DNA of 53,102 bases from Micrococcales bacterium KH10 (lineage in GTDB: Bacteria > Actinomycetota > Actinomycetes > Actinomycetales > Cellulomonadaceae), in assembly GCA_900188465.1 (NCBI GenBank), contig FZPE01000005.1, positions 1 through 53,102 on the forward strand. Direction: 5' to 3'. Below the pieces are notes generated by a model. The model was not told the origin of the DNA and did no database searches. It was given only the letters and a program-made list of their open reading frames with translations. Shown here piece after piece: positions 1-12,934 of this stretch. A program made the position numbers and the translations under genes. Each line of letters opens with the position of its first letter. Position 1 is the first letter of the stretch.

Positions 1-253
1 AAATTGGCTGGCAATGGTGTGTGGTGGTTGTTTGAGAACTCGATAGTGTGTTTGATAGTTGATGCCATTTGGTTGGCTGGGCTGTCTTGTGGTGCTGTTT
101 CTGCTGTTGTGGTGGGGGTGGTGTTGTGGGGTGGTTTGGTTGACTGTTTTGTTTGGTCCAGCGTCTGCTCTGCTTTGTTGTGGGGTGGGTGTTGGTTTTT
201 GAGGCCAGTTTTGGTTTCGTATTGTTGTTCATGCCCTTTGTGGGTGTGTTCGG
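1..253 (+). promoter_or_regulatory. rRNA operon leader with boxA-like antitermination motif
   Basis: This is a GT-rich untranslated leader just upstream of 16S. At 26-40 it carries the motif GGTTGTTTGAGAACT followed by CGATAGTG. The same motif recurs at 2135-2149 in the 16S-23S spacer, followed by GTATAGTG. In actinobacteria this element in rrn leaders and spacers is taken as the boxA/nut-like antitermination region; that role is inferred from family knowledge. The rrn promoters must lie upstream of the window. The short open frames here are G/T-rich and have no coding character. Confidence 0.7.
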
Positions 254-5354
<5,101 letters not shown>

Positions 5355-5382
5355 AACACAAACAATCAAAAAACTAGATCAA

Positions 5383-5401
5383 CGCGTCCACTATACGGTT
5401 C
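5383..5401 (+). other. 23S processing stem, 3' arm
   Basis: Reverse complement of 2145-2163 (19 nt with one wobble pair), in the 23S-5S spacer. Together the two arms close a loop containing the whole 23S sequence. The partly complementary GGTTG (5' side) and CCAACC (3' side) extend the stem beyond an internal loop. Confidence 0.8.
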
Positions 5402-5461
5402 CCAGAGAACCAACCACACACCCACCAACAGGGACACACGTGTGGCACACCCTCTGACAAC

Positions 5462-5580
5462 GTTACGGCGGTCACAGCGAAGGGGAAACGCCCGGACCCA
5501 TACCGAACCCGGAAGCTAAGCCCTCCAGCGCCGATGGTACTGCCACCGCGAGGTGGTGGGAGAGCAGGACACCGCCGAAC
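5462..5580 (+). rRNA. rrf: 5S ribosomal RNA
   Basis: About 119 nt. The terminal helix is formed by GTTACGGCGGT at the 5' end and ACCGCCGAAC at the 3' end. The core GAAACGCCCGGACCCATACCG and the loop CCGATGGTACTGC are those of actinobacterial 5S rRNA. It lies about 100 nt after 23S and immediately before a strong hairpin. Confidence 0.95.
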
Positions 5581-5590
5581 ACCCATCACA

Positions 5591-5618
5591 CGAAGGCCCA
5601 CCCCACGGTGGGCCTTCG
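5591..5618 (+). terminator. rrn operon terminator hairpin
   Basis: Perfect 12-bp GC-rich stem: CGAAGGCCCACC at 5591-5602, a four-base loop, and GGTGGGCCTTCG at 5607-5618. It sits 10 nt after 5S. There is no run of T after it, which is common for actinobacterial terminators and leaves some room for read-through into the next gene, whose start codon is 42 nt downstream. Confidence 0.8.
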
Positions 5619-5659
5619 TCACACCCTCAACAAAATACAGTTACAGGAGTGCATCTACT

Positions 5660-6970
5660 ATGGCTAACAGCACGGGAGATTCGGGGAAGAACCCGCGCCG
5701 TTCAGGAGCACACCGTAACGAGCGCCGCAATGATGCGGGTGAGCGCAGATTCAGTACGTCGAAAGAGGGGCGAACCTCGCGCCGCGACTCTAGTGAACAA
5801 ACTACGCGCGGAAGTGACCGTGGATCAAGTAGCGGCTCATCGCAGCGTCGCGATCGGCAGCAATGGTCTGATCGAAACGACCGAAACCGCACGTTTGATC
5901 GCTCGAGCCGTCGTGACGAATCGGCTAGCAGGGATGAGCGACCCCAGCGCAGAGGGGACCGGCACACGTCCTACCGAAACTTCCGTGACCGTGATGACTA
6001 TCCGCGTCGCAGTGACGGACGTGACAGCAGTCGTGGCGAGCGCGGCGGTTATGGCCGCCGTGATGGCGGCGGCCAACGGCGTTTCGAACGGGACAGCCAC
6101 GATCGGCCCCGTGATCAGCGTGACAGATCATACGGCGACGGTGACGGTCGCCAGCAACGCGAAGAGAATTGGCGGCCGCGCGGCCGCATTGCGGCGCCGG
6201 CGTCGAATCTTCCGGCGATCCCTGAGGGCGTCACTATCGGTATGCTCGACCGTGACGTGCGCGGCAGGTTGCGCGGGCTCACGAAAGAGAACGCAGAGTT
6301 CGTAGGCGGTCACCTCGCCGCGGCTGGCGCATTCCTGGACGAAGACCCGGAACTTGCCTATCAGCATGCTCGCGCCGCTACGACTCGAGGTGGACGTGTC
6401 GATGTCGTCCGGGAGGCACTCGGGATAGCCGCGTACTACACGGAGCGCTACCCAGAGGCGATTCGAGAGTTGCGCACCTACGAGCGCATCAGCGGGTCAT
6501 GTGAGCACCTGCCGTTAATCGCTGACTCCGAACGCGGTCGCGGCATGCCTCGACGAGCGATCGACCTATGGCAGTCGGAGCAAGCGCAACGTTTGAAACC
6601 TGAGCAGCAGGTAGAACTGGGTATCGTCGTGGCCGGCGCCAGGGCGGACCTCGAACAATACGATGCAGGTCTGGCGATCTTGGACGACTTCGACGCTGCG
6701 CGGCGACTGCCGAATGAACTGCGACTTCGACTGCTGGAGGCACGTATCGGCATTCTGCGACGAGCAGGACGCGATGCAGAAGCAGACAAGTTGGAAGCAA
6801 GAATCCCGCAGCAGCCAGAATCGCAGGGCGTTGTCGTTTATGAGGTCCCGGTCGAGTTGACCGACGACGACAGTGCCGCCGACCAGGTTGAAACTGACAG
6901 TCAGCAGGCGGAGACATCCGAATCGGCCGACGCGGCCAACGAGAATCCAGCCGAGGGAGCACCGCAATGA
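5660..6970 (+). CDS. TPR-like protein with Arg/Asp/Ser-rich disordered N-terminus
   Basis: Protein of 436 residues. ATG at 5660 is preferred because AGGAG lies at 5645-5649; the same frame is open further upstream but runs back through 5S and the terminator. Roughly the first 195 residues are low-complexity, dominated by R, D, S, G and Q, and must be disordered. From about residue 200 an alanine- and leucine-rich helical region follows (HARAATTRGGRVDVVREALG, YPEAIRELRTYERISG), with the spacing of tetratricopeptide repeats. The end is acidic and low-complexity. Its place before the HAD phosphatase, tlyA and nadK matches mycobacterial Rv1691. Molecular function is unknown. A basic disordered arm on a helical-repeat scaffold next to rRNA and rRNA-methylase genes would fit RNA or ribosome binding, but that is inference. 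It overlaps the next gene by 4 bases. Confidence 0.88.
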   Translation: MANSTGDSGKNPRRSGAHRNERRNDAGERRFSTSKEGRTSRRDSSEQTTRGSDRGSSSGSSQRRDRQQWSDRNDRNRTFDRSSRRDESASRDERPQRRGDRHTSYRNFRDRDDYPRRSDGRDSSRGERGGYGRRDGGGQRRFERDSHDRPRDQRDRSYGDGDGRQQREENWRPRGRIAAPASNLPAIPEGVTIGMLDRDVRGRLRGLTKENAEFVGGHLAAAGAFLDEDPELAYQHARAATTRGGRVDVVREALGIAAYYTERYPEAIRELRTYERISGSCEHLPLIADSERGRGMPRRAIDLWQSEQAQRLKPEQQVELGIVVAGARADLEQYDAGLAILDDFDAARRLPNELRLRLLEARIGILRRAGRDAEADKLEARIPQQPESQGVVVYEVPVELTDDDSAADQVETDSQQAETSESADAANENPAEGAPQ

Positions 6971-8028
6971 CACAGCCTGTGGTCGTCAGCCCCGGCGCAG
7001 GACTAGCGGATTCACCGGTTGCCATCACCGAGATCTGCGACCTCGCACTCATCGATCTCGACGGCGTCGCCTATCGTGGTCACGAACCCATCGAACACGC
7101 AGCCGAGGGCATCGCGGCACTACGCGACCGTGATGTGACCACCGTGTTCGTCACCAACAATGCTTCGCGTGAGCCAGAGGAGATCGCCGCGCAGCTCTCA
7201 TCGCTGCGCATCCCCACTCGACCAAACGAGGTACTGACCGCCGCGCAAGCTTGCGCGCGTTACCTGGGGGAGTTCGTAGAGCCAGGGGCCAAAGTGCTCG
7301 TAGTCGGGGGCGCGGGTCTGCTGACGGCGGTACGTGAAGCCGGATATGAGATCGTCACGAGTGCCGACGACGGTCCGGCGGCTGTAGCGCAAGGTTTCAG
7401 CCCGGACCTGGGCTGGAAAGACCTGGCGGAGGCCGCGTATGCGGTTGCGGCCGGAGCGGTACATGTCGCTAGCAACCGCGATCTATCGTTGCCCACAGCC
7501 CGGGGTTTCGCACCGGGCAATGGCACGCTCGTGCAGGCGGTGAGCTCGGCGACAGGTATCGAACCGGTCAGCGCAGGCAAGCCGTCGCCCACGATGTACC
7601 ACATGGCCGTTGCCGCGACTGGATCACAACGGACGTTGGTCATTGGCGACAGGCTGGACACAGACCTTGCCGGAGCGCGTGGTGGCGGCTACCTCGGCTT
7701 GCTCGTGTTGACGGGTGTGTCAACGGCGAGGGACGCGATCCTGGCTCCGCCCTCACTGCGTCCCCATTTGATCGTCGCCGATCTATCGGGTTTGGAAGAA
7801 GCCCATGGCGCTCCCACCTCGGATGAGGATGGGCGCTGGCACTGCCAGGACCGGAGCGCGGCGGTGATCGACGGAAAGCTCCAACTCAGTGTGACCCCGG
7901 TACAAGGCGGTATGGCGCTCGTCCGGGCTGCCGCTGCAGCCGTGTGGGCTGCGCGAGACAACGGCATTGAGGTGGACGAAGGCTCGGTGCCGGAGTTTCC
8001 TGTCGGGCGTATCGCACAGTCCGGCTAG
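6967..8028 (+). CDS. HAD-superfamily (class IIA, NagD-like) phosphatase
   Basis: Protein of 353 residues. HAD motif I is DLDGVAYRG with nucleophile D30 and acid/base D32; motif II is TNNAS; the motif III lysine is in SAGKPSP; motif IV is GDRLDTD. The cap between motifs II and III has class IIA character. The gene is the positional equivalent of mycobacterial Rv1692, reported as a glycerol-3-phosphate phosphatase acting in phospholipid turnover, so a phosphatase of small phospho-metabolites in the cytoplasm is likely; the exact substrate is inferred. The C-terminal 90 or so residues after motif IV are longer than in E. coli NagD. It starts inside the previous stop codon (ATGA), so translation is probably coupled. 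Confidence 0.9.
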   Translation: MTQPVVVSPGAGLADSPVAITEICDLALIDLDGVAYRGHEPIEHAAEGIAALRDRDVTTVFVTNNASREPEEIAAQLSSLRIPTRPNEVLTAAQACARYLGEFVEPGAKVLVVGGAGLLTAVREAGYEIVTSADDGPAAVAQGFSPDLGWKDLAEAAYAVAAGAVHVASNRDLSLPTARGFAPGNGTLVQAVSSATGIEPVSAGKPSPTMYHMAVAATGSQRTLVIGDRLDTDLAGARGGGYLGLLVLTGVSTARDAILAPPSLRPHLIVADLSGLEEAHGAPTSDEDGRWHCQDRSAAVIDGKLQLSVTPVQGGMALVRAAAAAVWAARDNGIEVDEGSVPEFPVGRIAQSG

Positions 8029-8055
8029 CCTGTGGAAATCCCTATGAGAACCTGA

Positions 8056-8083
8056 TTGACACGGTACCGTTGAGGTATATCCA
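8056..8083 (+). promoter_or_regulatory. possible promoter upstream of the small protein and tlyA
   Basis: A perfect -35 hexamer TTGACA at 8056-8061 is followed by the A/T-rich stretch TATATCCA at 8076-8083. This would give a spacer of only 14-16 bases, so the -10 element is weak. It lies in the only sizeable gap (82 bp) in the 5' half of this gene cluster. Tentative. Confidence 0.3.
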
Positions 8084-8110
8084 CAACGGACCTGAGATGA
8101 GGAGCGTGCA

Positions 8111-8254
8111 GTGACCGAGCAGGAACAGTTTTCGCTTGATGCGCTCAGTGACGAACTTGCCGGGCTCGATCACAAGCCCGTTAACGAGCATGTCGAATTC
8201 TACGAAGCGGCGTACGGGGCTCTGGTTAATCAGTTCACGGCATCGAGTCGATGA
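8111..8254 (+). CDS. small conserved protein upstream of TlyA
   Basis: A 47-residue reading frame starting with GTG, with GGAG at 8101-8104 six bases upstream. It ends in an ATGA overlap with tlyA. The protein is acidic and helical in appearance (TEQEQFSLDALSDELAGLDH, then EHVEFYEAAYGALVNQFTAS). A small protein of unknown function also precedes tlyA in mycobacteria (Rv1693), which supports it being real. No motif indicates a function. The overlap suggests it is translationally coupled to TlyA. Confidence 0.75.
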   Translation: MTEQEQFSLDALSDELAGLDHKPVNEHVEFYEAAYGALVNQFTASSR

Positions 8255-9087
8255 GTACGCTGCATCGTCTCGATCAATCACTGGTCGCGCGAGGCTTTGT
8301 CTCATCGCGGACCCGTGCCGCTGATCTGATCCGCAACGGTAAAGTCCAGGTGGCTGGACACGTGATATCAAAGCCCGCAGCTCAGGTGGGGCCAGACGAG
8401 CACATCCATGTCAGTGATATTGACCCGATGGTCTCGCGCGCCGGCCACAAACTGGAGGGCTTCTTGGCCGACCTGGGCACCGGCGTCCCAGACATCCAAG
8501 CGAAGCGATGCCTCGACATCGGTGCTTCCACCGGAGGATTCACTCAAGTGCTGCTTGCTCACGGGGCTCAACATGTCGTGGCGCTCGACGTGGGACACGA
8601 TCAATTGGCCGCTTCGCTGCGATCTGACCCGCGCGTGACCTTGATGGAAGGCTGCAACGCGCGCTTCCTGGACGACGGCACACTGCCGTGGCGGCCGGAT
8701 CTGATCGTTGCGGACGTCTCCTTCATCTCCCTGACGATGCTGTTAGAACCGATGCGTTCGGTACTTGACCCGGGGAAGCGAGCACTCGTCCTGGTCAAAC
8801 CCCAATTCGAAGTGGGCAGAGAAGCGCTCGGCAGCGGCGGTGTAGTGCGCGACCCGCTACTGCGGGAACAGGCGGTGACCAACGTGGTCGATGCGGGGCT
8901 TGCCGCAGGCCTTCAGCCTCGGACCGTTCGTGCCTCGCGATTACCAGGGCCGCATGGCAATGTGGAGTACTTCGTGGATTTTGAAGCCCGAACACGACGC
9001 GAAGGCCCAGAGAGTATCTCAGCCACGCTGAGTAACGAGATTTCGCATGCGGTGCGAAACGATCACACAGAGGAGAAGGTGTCATGA
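8251..9087 (+). CDS. tlyA: TlyA-family rRNA 2'-O-methyltransferase
   Basis: Protein of 278 residues. The N-terminal S4 RNA-binding domain (about 4-60) has the pattern SLVARGFVSSRTRAADLIRN. The FtsJ-like methyltransferase domain has SAM motif GASTGGF (91-97) and a K-D-K-E tetrad at K67, D155, K183 and E239, matching the M. tuberculosis enzyme. Known TlyA proteins methylate the ribose of C1920 in 23S, and the longer type II also C1409 in 16S, which is needed for capreomycin binding. Here the N-terminal residues before RLD are STLH rather than the arginines of the mycobacterial type II enzyme, and the 16S in this window has A, not C, at 1409. It probably acts on 23S C1920 (position 4371), which is present. 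It overlaps neighbours by 4 bases on both sides. Confidence 0.95.
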   Translation: MSTLHRLDQSLVARGFVSSRTRAADLIRNGKVQVAGHVISKPAAQVGPDEHIHVSDIDPMVSRAGHKLEGFLADLGTGVPDIQAKRCLDIGASTGGFTQVLLAHGAQHVVALDVGHDQLAASLRSDPRVTLMEGCNARFLDDGTLPWRPDLIVADVSFISLTMLLEPMRSVLDPGKRALVLVKPQFEVGREALGSGGVVRDPLLREQAVTNVVDAGLAAGLQPRTVRASRLPGPHGNVEYFVDFEARTRREGPESISATLSNEISHAVRNDHTEEKVS

Positions 9088-9989
9088 CGCGGAAGATCCT
9101 AGTGGTCACCCACCGCGGTCGGCCCGAAGCGCTCCAAGCCGAAGTGACAACCATCACCGAACTGGAACGAGCCGGCATTGAACCCGTATTCGATCCGGTT
9201 GTCACCACCACGGACCATGTTGAGGCGGTCATCGTGCTCGGCGGCGACGGCACCGTGCTGCGTGCCGCCGAGCTCACATGGGGATCGGCCACGCCGATTC
9301 TGGCAATCAACCTCGGACACGTCGGTTTCTTGGCGGAAGCAGAGATCTCAAACCTGCGTGAATCGGTGCAGCGCCTCGTCCAAGGAGACTATGAAGTCGA
9401 GGCTCGTCCCGCGCTCGACGTCACGATTCACCCCGGACGGGGACGAGATGTGGTGCGTGCCTGGGCGCTCAACGACGCCACCATCGAAAAATCTAATCGG
9501 CAGCGCATGATCGAGGTGCAGCTAGACGTCGACGATCGGCCTGTGACTGCCTACGCCACTGATGGTGTCGTTATCGCAAGTTCGACCGGTTCGACTGCGC
9601 ATGCCTTCTCTGCGGGTGGGCCGGTGCTGTGGCCGGACATTCGCGCTGCCTTAGTTGTTCCCTTGGCCGCGCATGCGCTTTTCGCCCGGCCGCTGGTCGT
9701 ATCAGACAAGTCACGTGTCGGGATAACCATTACTTCCACATCTGGCGCAGACGCACTAGTGACGATGGACGGACGACGCCAAGTCGACCTAGCACCCGGC
9801 GCCAGAATCGAAGTCATGGTCGCCAAACATGAGGTTCACCTGGCCCGAATGAATCTGTCGCCCTTTGCCGACCGCTTGGTGCGCAGGTTCTCGTTGCCGG
9901 TCAATGGGTGGCGGGCGCGAGATGGACGAGATGCGGCCACGTCCGACCGCACTCGGGGAACCTCGAGTAATGTCGGAGGCGGTCAATGA
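9084..9989 (+). CDS. nadK: NAD kinase
   Basis: Protein of 301 residues, the usual size for actinobacteria. It phosphorylates NAD to NADP in the cytoplasm. The diagnostic GGDGT motif is at 53-57 with catalytic D55. The glycine-rich motif TGSTAHAFSAGGPVLWPD and the NAD-contact region ALNDATIEK (from about 128) follow. In most family members the last is an N-E pair; here it is N130-D131, a conservative change worth noting. The gene order tlyA-nadK-recN is the same as in mycobacteria, and both junctions are ATGA overlaps. Confidence 0.96.
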   Translation: MTRKILVVTHRGRPEALQAEVTTITELERAGIEPVFDPVVTTTDHVEAVIVLGGDGTVLRAAELTWGSATPILAINLGHVGFLAEAEISNLRESVQRLVQGDYEVEARPALDVTIHPGRGRDVVRAWALNDATIEKSNRQRMIEVQLDVDDRPVTAYATDGVVIASSTGSTAHAFSAGGPVLWPDIRAALVVPLAAHALFARPLVVSDKSRVGITITSTSGADALVTMDGRRQVDLAPGARIEVMVAKHEVHLARMNLSPFADRLVRRFSLPVNGWRARDGRDAATSDRTRGTSSNVGGGQ

Positions 9990-11686
9990 TTCGTGACCTG
10001 CGCATTATTGATCTGGGGGTCATTTCTGAGGCGGTGATCGAGCCCGGTGATGGCTTGACAGCCATCTCAGGTGAGACTGGCGCAGGCAAGACCATGATCT
10101 TGCAGAGCCTGTCCTTATTGCGCGGTGATCGAGCGGATTCAACCTTGGTGCGTAGCGGTGCGCGTGAAGCCGTTGTCGAATGCGAGCTTGACATCGTTGA
10201 TCCAGAACTGGCGCATAACCTCGAATCCGCCGGTGGGCATCTCGAAGACGCGCGGCAACTGTTGCTGGTGCGCTCGGTGGCCGCGGCTGGACGTTCGAAG
10301 TTCCTGGCCGGTGGGCGCAGTGTGCCGCGGGCGGCAGTGGCTGAGCTGATGAACTCACTACTGACTATCCACGGCCAGTCGGACCAGTTACGACTGCGAG
10401 ACACCACGACGCAACGCGATACCATCGACCAATTCGCAGGGGCCGATCACCTGGCTACTGTGGCGCAATACCGTCAGTTATGGCATGAACGCTCACAGGT
10501 GACGCAGCGGCTAGAAGAACTCGTCGATCACGCCGCGGAACGTGCGCGGGAAGCAGAATTACTGCGCCTCGGCTTGGAGACCATAGACGAGGTCGCTCCG
10601 CAGACAGGCGAGGACGAGCAGCTAGCGAACGAGGCGGAGCGGCTGCGACATGGCGAAGACCTGCGCGACTACGTCAATCAGGCGCGGCTGCTGTTAGTCG
10701 GAGCGGACATCGATTCGGAAGCCGCGGCAGGGGCTGTGGATGCCGCATTGCGTGGGCTGGAACGTGCCGAAACTCTCGATGGCTCGCTCACCGAGATCAC
10801 CACGACAGTGCGGGACATCAGTTTCCGGTTGGCCGATGTCGGTATCGAGTTAGCGCGCTACCTGGACGATCTGGTGGTTGCTCCGGGTCGGCTGGAAGAA
10901 GTCGAGCAGCGCCGCAACGACCTGGCGAAGATTGCCCGCAGTTACGGACCCACGATCGCGGACGCGCTGGCATGGGCGGAACAGGCCCGGGTCCGGCTCA
11001 CTGAACTCGACGACGACAGTGAAATCATCGAAGAGCTCCGCAACAGACGAGATGCACTCAGCGCGCAACTGGAAGAACTAGCGAACGGAATCTCACGAGG
11101 CCGTCGCGATGCGGCACAGCGGCTCAGCACCGCCGTTGACAGCGAGCTGGCAGATCTCGCAATGCCAGAAGCACGTCTGACGGTCGAGTTCCAAACAACA
11201 GACGAGTTAGGCCCTCATGGCGCGGACACAATGACCATGCTGTTCTCATCACATCCGGAAGCTCCGGCGCGTCCCTTGGCGCGAGCAGCTTCCGGCGGTG
11301 AACTCTCCCGTGTCATGCTCGCACTCGAGGTGGTCCTCGTGGACAACTCAGTGACGACCTATCCCATGGTGATGGTCTTCGATGAGATCGACGCCGGGGT
11401 CGGTGGCCGAGCCGCAACGGCAATCGGTCGGCGGTTGGCACAATTGGCGGCCTTCCACCAAGTCATCGTGGTGACCCATCTGGCGCAGGTCGCCGCTCAG
11501 GCCGACACCCACCTCGTCGTTAACAAGATCAACACCAAGGGCACGGGTACGGCGTCCTATGTGACACGGGTCGATGACGAAGAGCGAATTGTCGAATTGG
11601 CTCGTATGCTCTCAGGTGAAGACGAATCTGAAACAGCACGCGCGCATGCGCAGGAACTCCTCAGCGCCGCTGCTATGAGAGGATGA
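9986..11686 (+). CDS. recN: DNA repair protein RecN
   Basis: Protein of 566 residues, an SMC-like ATPase that helps recombinational repair of double-strand breaks. Walker A GETGAGKT lies at 29-36. A long charged, helical central region (about 150-400) forms the coiled coil. The ABC signature ASGGELSRVMLA is near residue 434, followed by Walker B VFDEIDAGVGG near 465. The ends join to form one ATPase head, as in the family. Start and stop overlap neighbours by 4 bases (ATGA). Confidence 0.97.
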   Translation: MIRDLRIIDLGVISEAVIEPGDGLTAISGETGAGKTMILQSLSLLRGDRADSTLVRSGAREAVVECELDIVDPELAHNLESAGGHLEDARQLLLVRSVAAAGRSKFLAGGRSVPRAAVAELMNSLLTIHGQSDQLRLRDTTTQRDTIDQFAGADHLATVAQYRQLWHERSQVTQRLEELVDHAAERAREAELLRLGLETIDEVAPQTGEDEQLANEAERLRHGEDLRDYVNQARLLLVGADIDSEAAAGAVDAALRGLERAETLDGSLTEITTTVRDISFRLADVGIELARYLDDLVVAPGRLEEVEQRRNDLAKIARSYGPTIADALAWAEQARVRLTELDDDSEIIEELRNRRDALSAQLEELANGISRGRRDAAQRLSTAVDSELADLAMPEARLTVEFQTTDELGPHGADTMTMLFSSHPEAPARPLARAASGGELSRVMLALEVVLVDNSVTTYPMVMVFDEIDAGVGGRAATAIGRRLAQLAAFHQVIVVTHLAQVAAQADTHLVVNKINTKGTGTASYVTRVDDEERIVELARMLSGEDESETARAHAQELLSAAAMRG

Positions 11687-12879
11687 CGCGCGTGAAGTTA
11701 TTTGGGGGGCGCACCCGGCGCCAGGATTCCAGCACGGGTATCGCTGGTCCTGCCAAAGTCGACGGTCGTACTAAGGACCTGGTCAGAAGACTAAAACCGG
11801 GCGACATCGCCATTATTGATCACACCGACATCGACCGGATCGCGGCAGAGTCACTTGTGGCAGCCCAGCCCAGCGCTGTGTTGAACGCTGCCCAGTCGAT
11901 ATCGGGACGATATCCGAATCTTGGGCCGTCGATCATCACCGATGCGGGGATTCCACTCATTGACGGACTCGGACCCGATGTGATGACCATCCGTGAGGGT
12001 CGTTGGATCACCGTCGATGATGGAGCCGTGCATGTCGGCGAGACACTCGTCGCCGAAGGTGAGATACAAGACTCGGAACGAGTCGCAGCGTCCTTTGAGA
12101 CCGCCCGCGAAGGATTGTCGAGTCAACTCGAACTTTTCGCCGCCAACACCATGGAGTACCTGCGCAAAGAACGTGACCTGCTCATTGACGGTGTCGGCAT
12201 TCCCAAGTTACGGACCAAAATACGCGGGCGGCATGTGCTGATAGTGGTGCGAGGCTACCACTACCGCGAAGACCTGATCGCGCTGCAGTCGTATCTGAAG
12301 GAATACCGCCCGGTGCTTGTCGGAGTCGACGGCGGCGCAGACGCCATGATGGAGCAAGGGCTCAAACCTGACGTCATTGTCGGTGACATGGATTCGGTTT
12401 CCGACGCCGCACTGACAAGCGGGGCCGAAATCGTCGTGCATGCTTATCGTGACGGCCGAGCTCCCGGTTTGGAACGAGTCGAGGCGATGGGTCTTGACGC
12501 AGTTATTTTCCCGGCAGTCGGAACCAGCGAAGATATCGCCATGCTGTTGGCAGACGACATGGGCGCCGAAGTCATCGTCGCTGTCGGTACCCACGCGACC
12601 TTGGTTGAGTTTCTCGACAAAGGCCGTGAAGGAATGGCGTCGACATTCCTGACACGCCTGAGAGTAGGCAGCAAACTAATCGACGCTAAAGGCGTCTCAC
12701 GGCTATACCGTCACCGCATTTCAAACGTGCAGATCGTATTCCTTGCGATCGCGGGCCTTGTCGCAGTCGTCGCCTCCTTGATCGCCACGAGTGCGGGTAA
12801 CGTGCTTTTCGGTCTCATCGGTGCCCGCTTCGACGACTTATGGTCATGGGTAGCCGGTCTTTTCTCTGGCGGTCTGTGA
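11683..12879 (+). CDS. steA: SteA-type septation/envelope protein
   Basis: Protein of 398 residues, equivalent to Rv1697 and to corynebacterial SteA. The central region around 214-240 (GVDGGADAMM, VIVGDMDSVSD) resembles the substrate-binding part of thiamin pyrophosphokinase. A single hydrophobic segment near the C-terminus (about 346-368, VFLAIAGLVAVVASLIA) anchors it, followed by an amphipathic tail. In Corynebacterium SteA works with SteB in the late steps of cell separation; the same role here is inferred from sequence and from steB being next. The start is taken at ATG 11683 (ATGA overlap with recN); GTG at 11692 is an alternative. Confidence 0.88.
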   Translation: MTRVKLFGGRTRRQDSSTGIAGPAKVDGRTKDLVRRLKPGDIAIIDHTDIDRIAAESLVAAQPSAVLNAAQSISGRYPNLGPSIITDAGIPLIDGLGPDVMTIREGRWITVDDGAVHVGETLVAEGEIQDSERVAASFETAREGLSSQLELFAANTMEYLRKERDLLIDGVGIPKLRTKIRGRHVLIVVRGYHYREDLIALQSYLKEYRPVLVGVDGGADAMMEQGLKPDVIVGDMDSVSDAALTSGAEIVVHAYRDGRAPGLERVEAMGLDAVIFPAVGTSEDIAMLLADDMGAEVIVAVGTHATLVEFLDKGREGMASTFLTRLRVGSKLIDAKGVSRLYRHRISNVQIVFLAIAGLVAVVASLIATSAGNVLFGLIGARFDDLWSWVAGLFSGGL

Positions 12880-12934
12880 TGATTACAAGCAGTAATGGAT
12901 TTATTGCGTGCCCGCGCAAGAAAGGACAAAGTCG

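Noticed and set aside
5383-5460. Short minus-strand frame in the 23S-5S spacer
   Set aside because: The region is explained by the rRNA processing stem and has no coding features.
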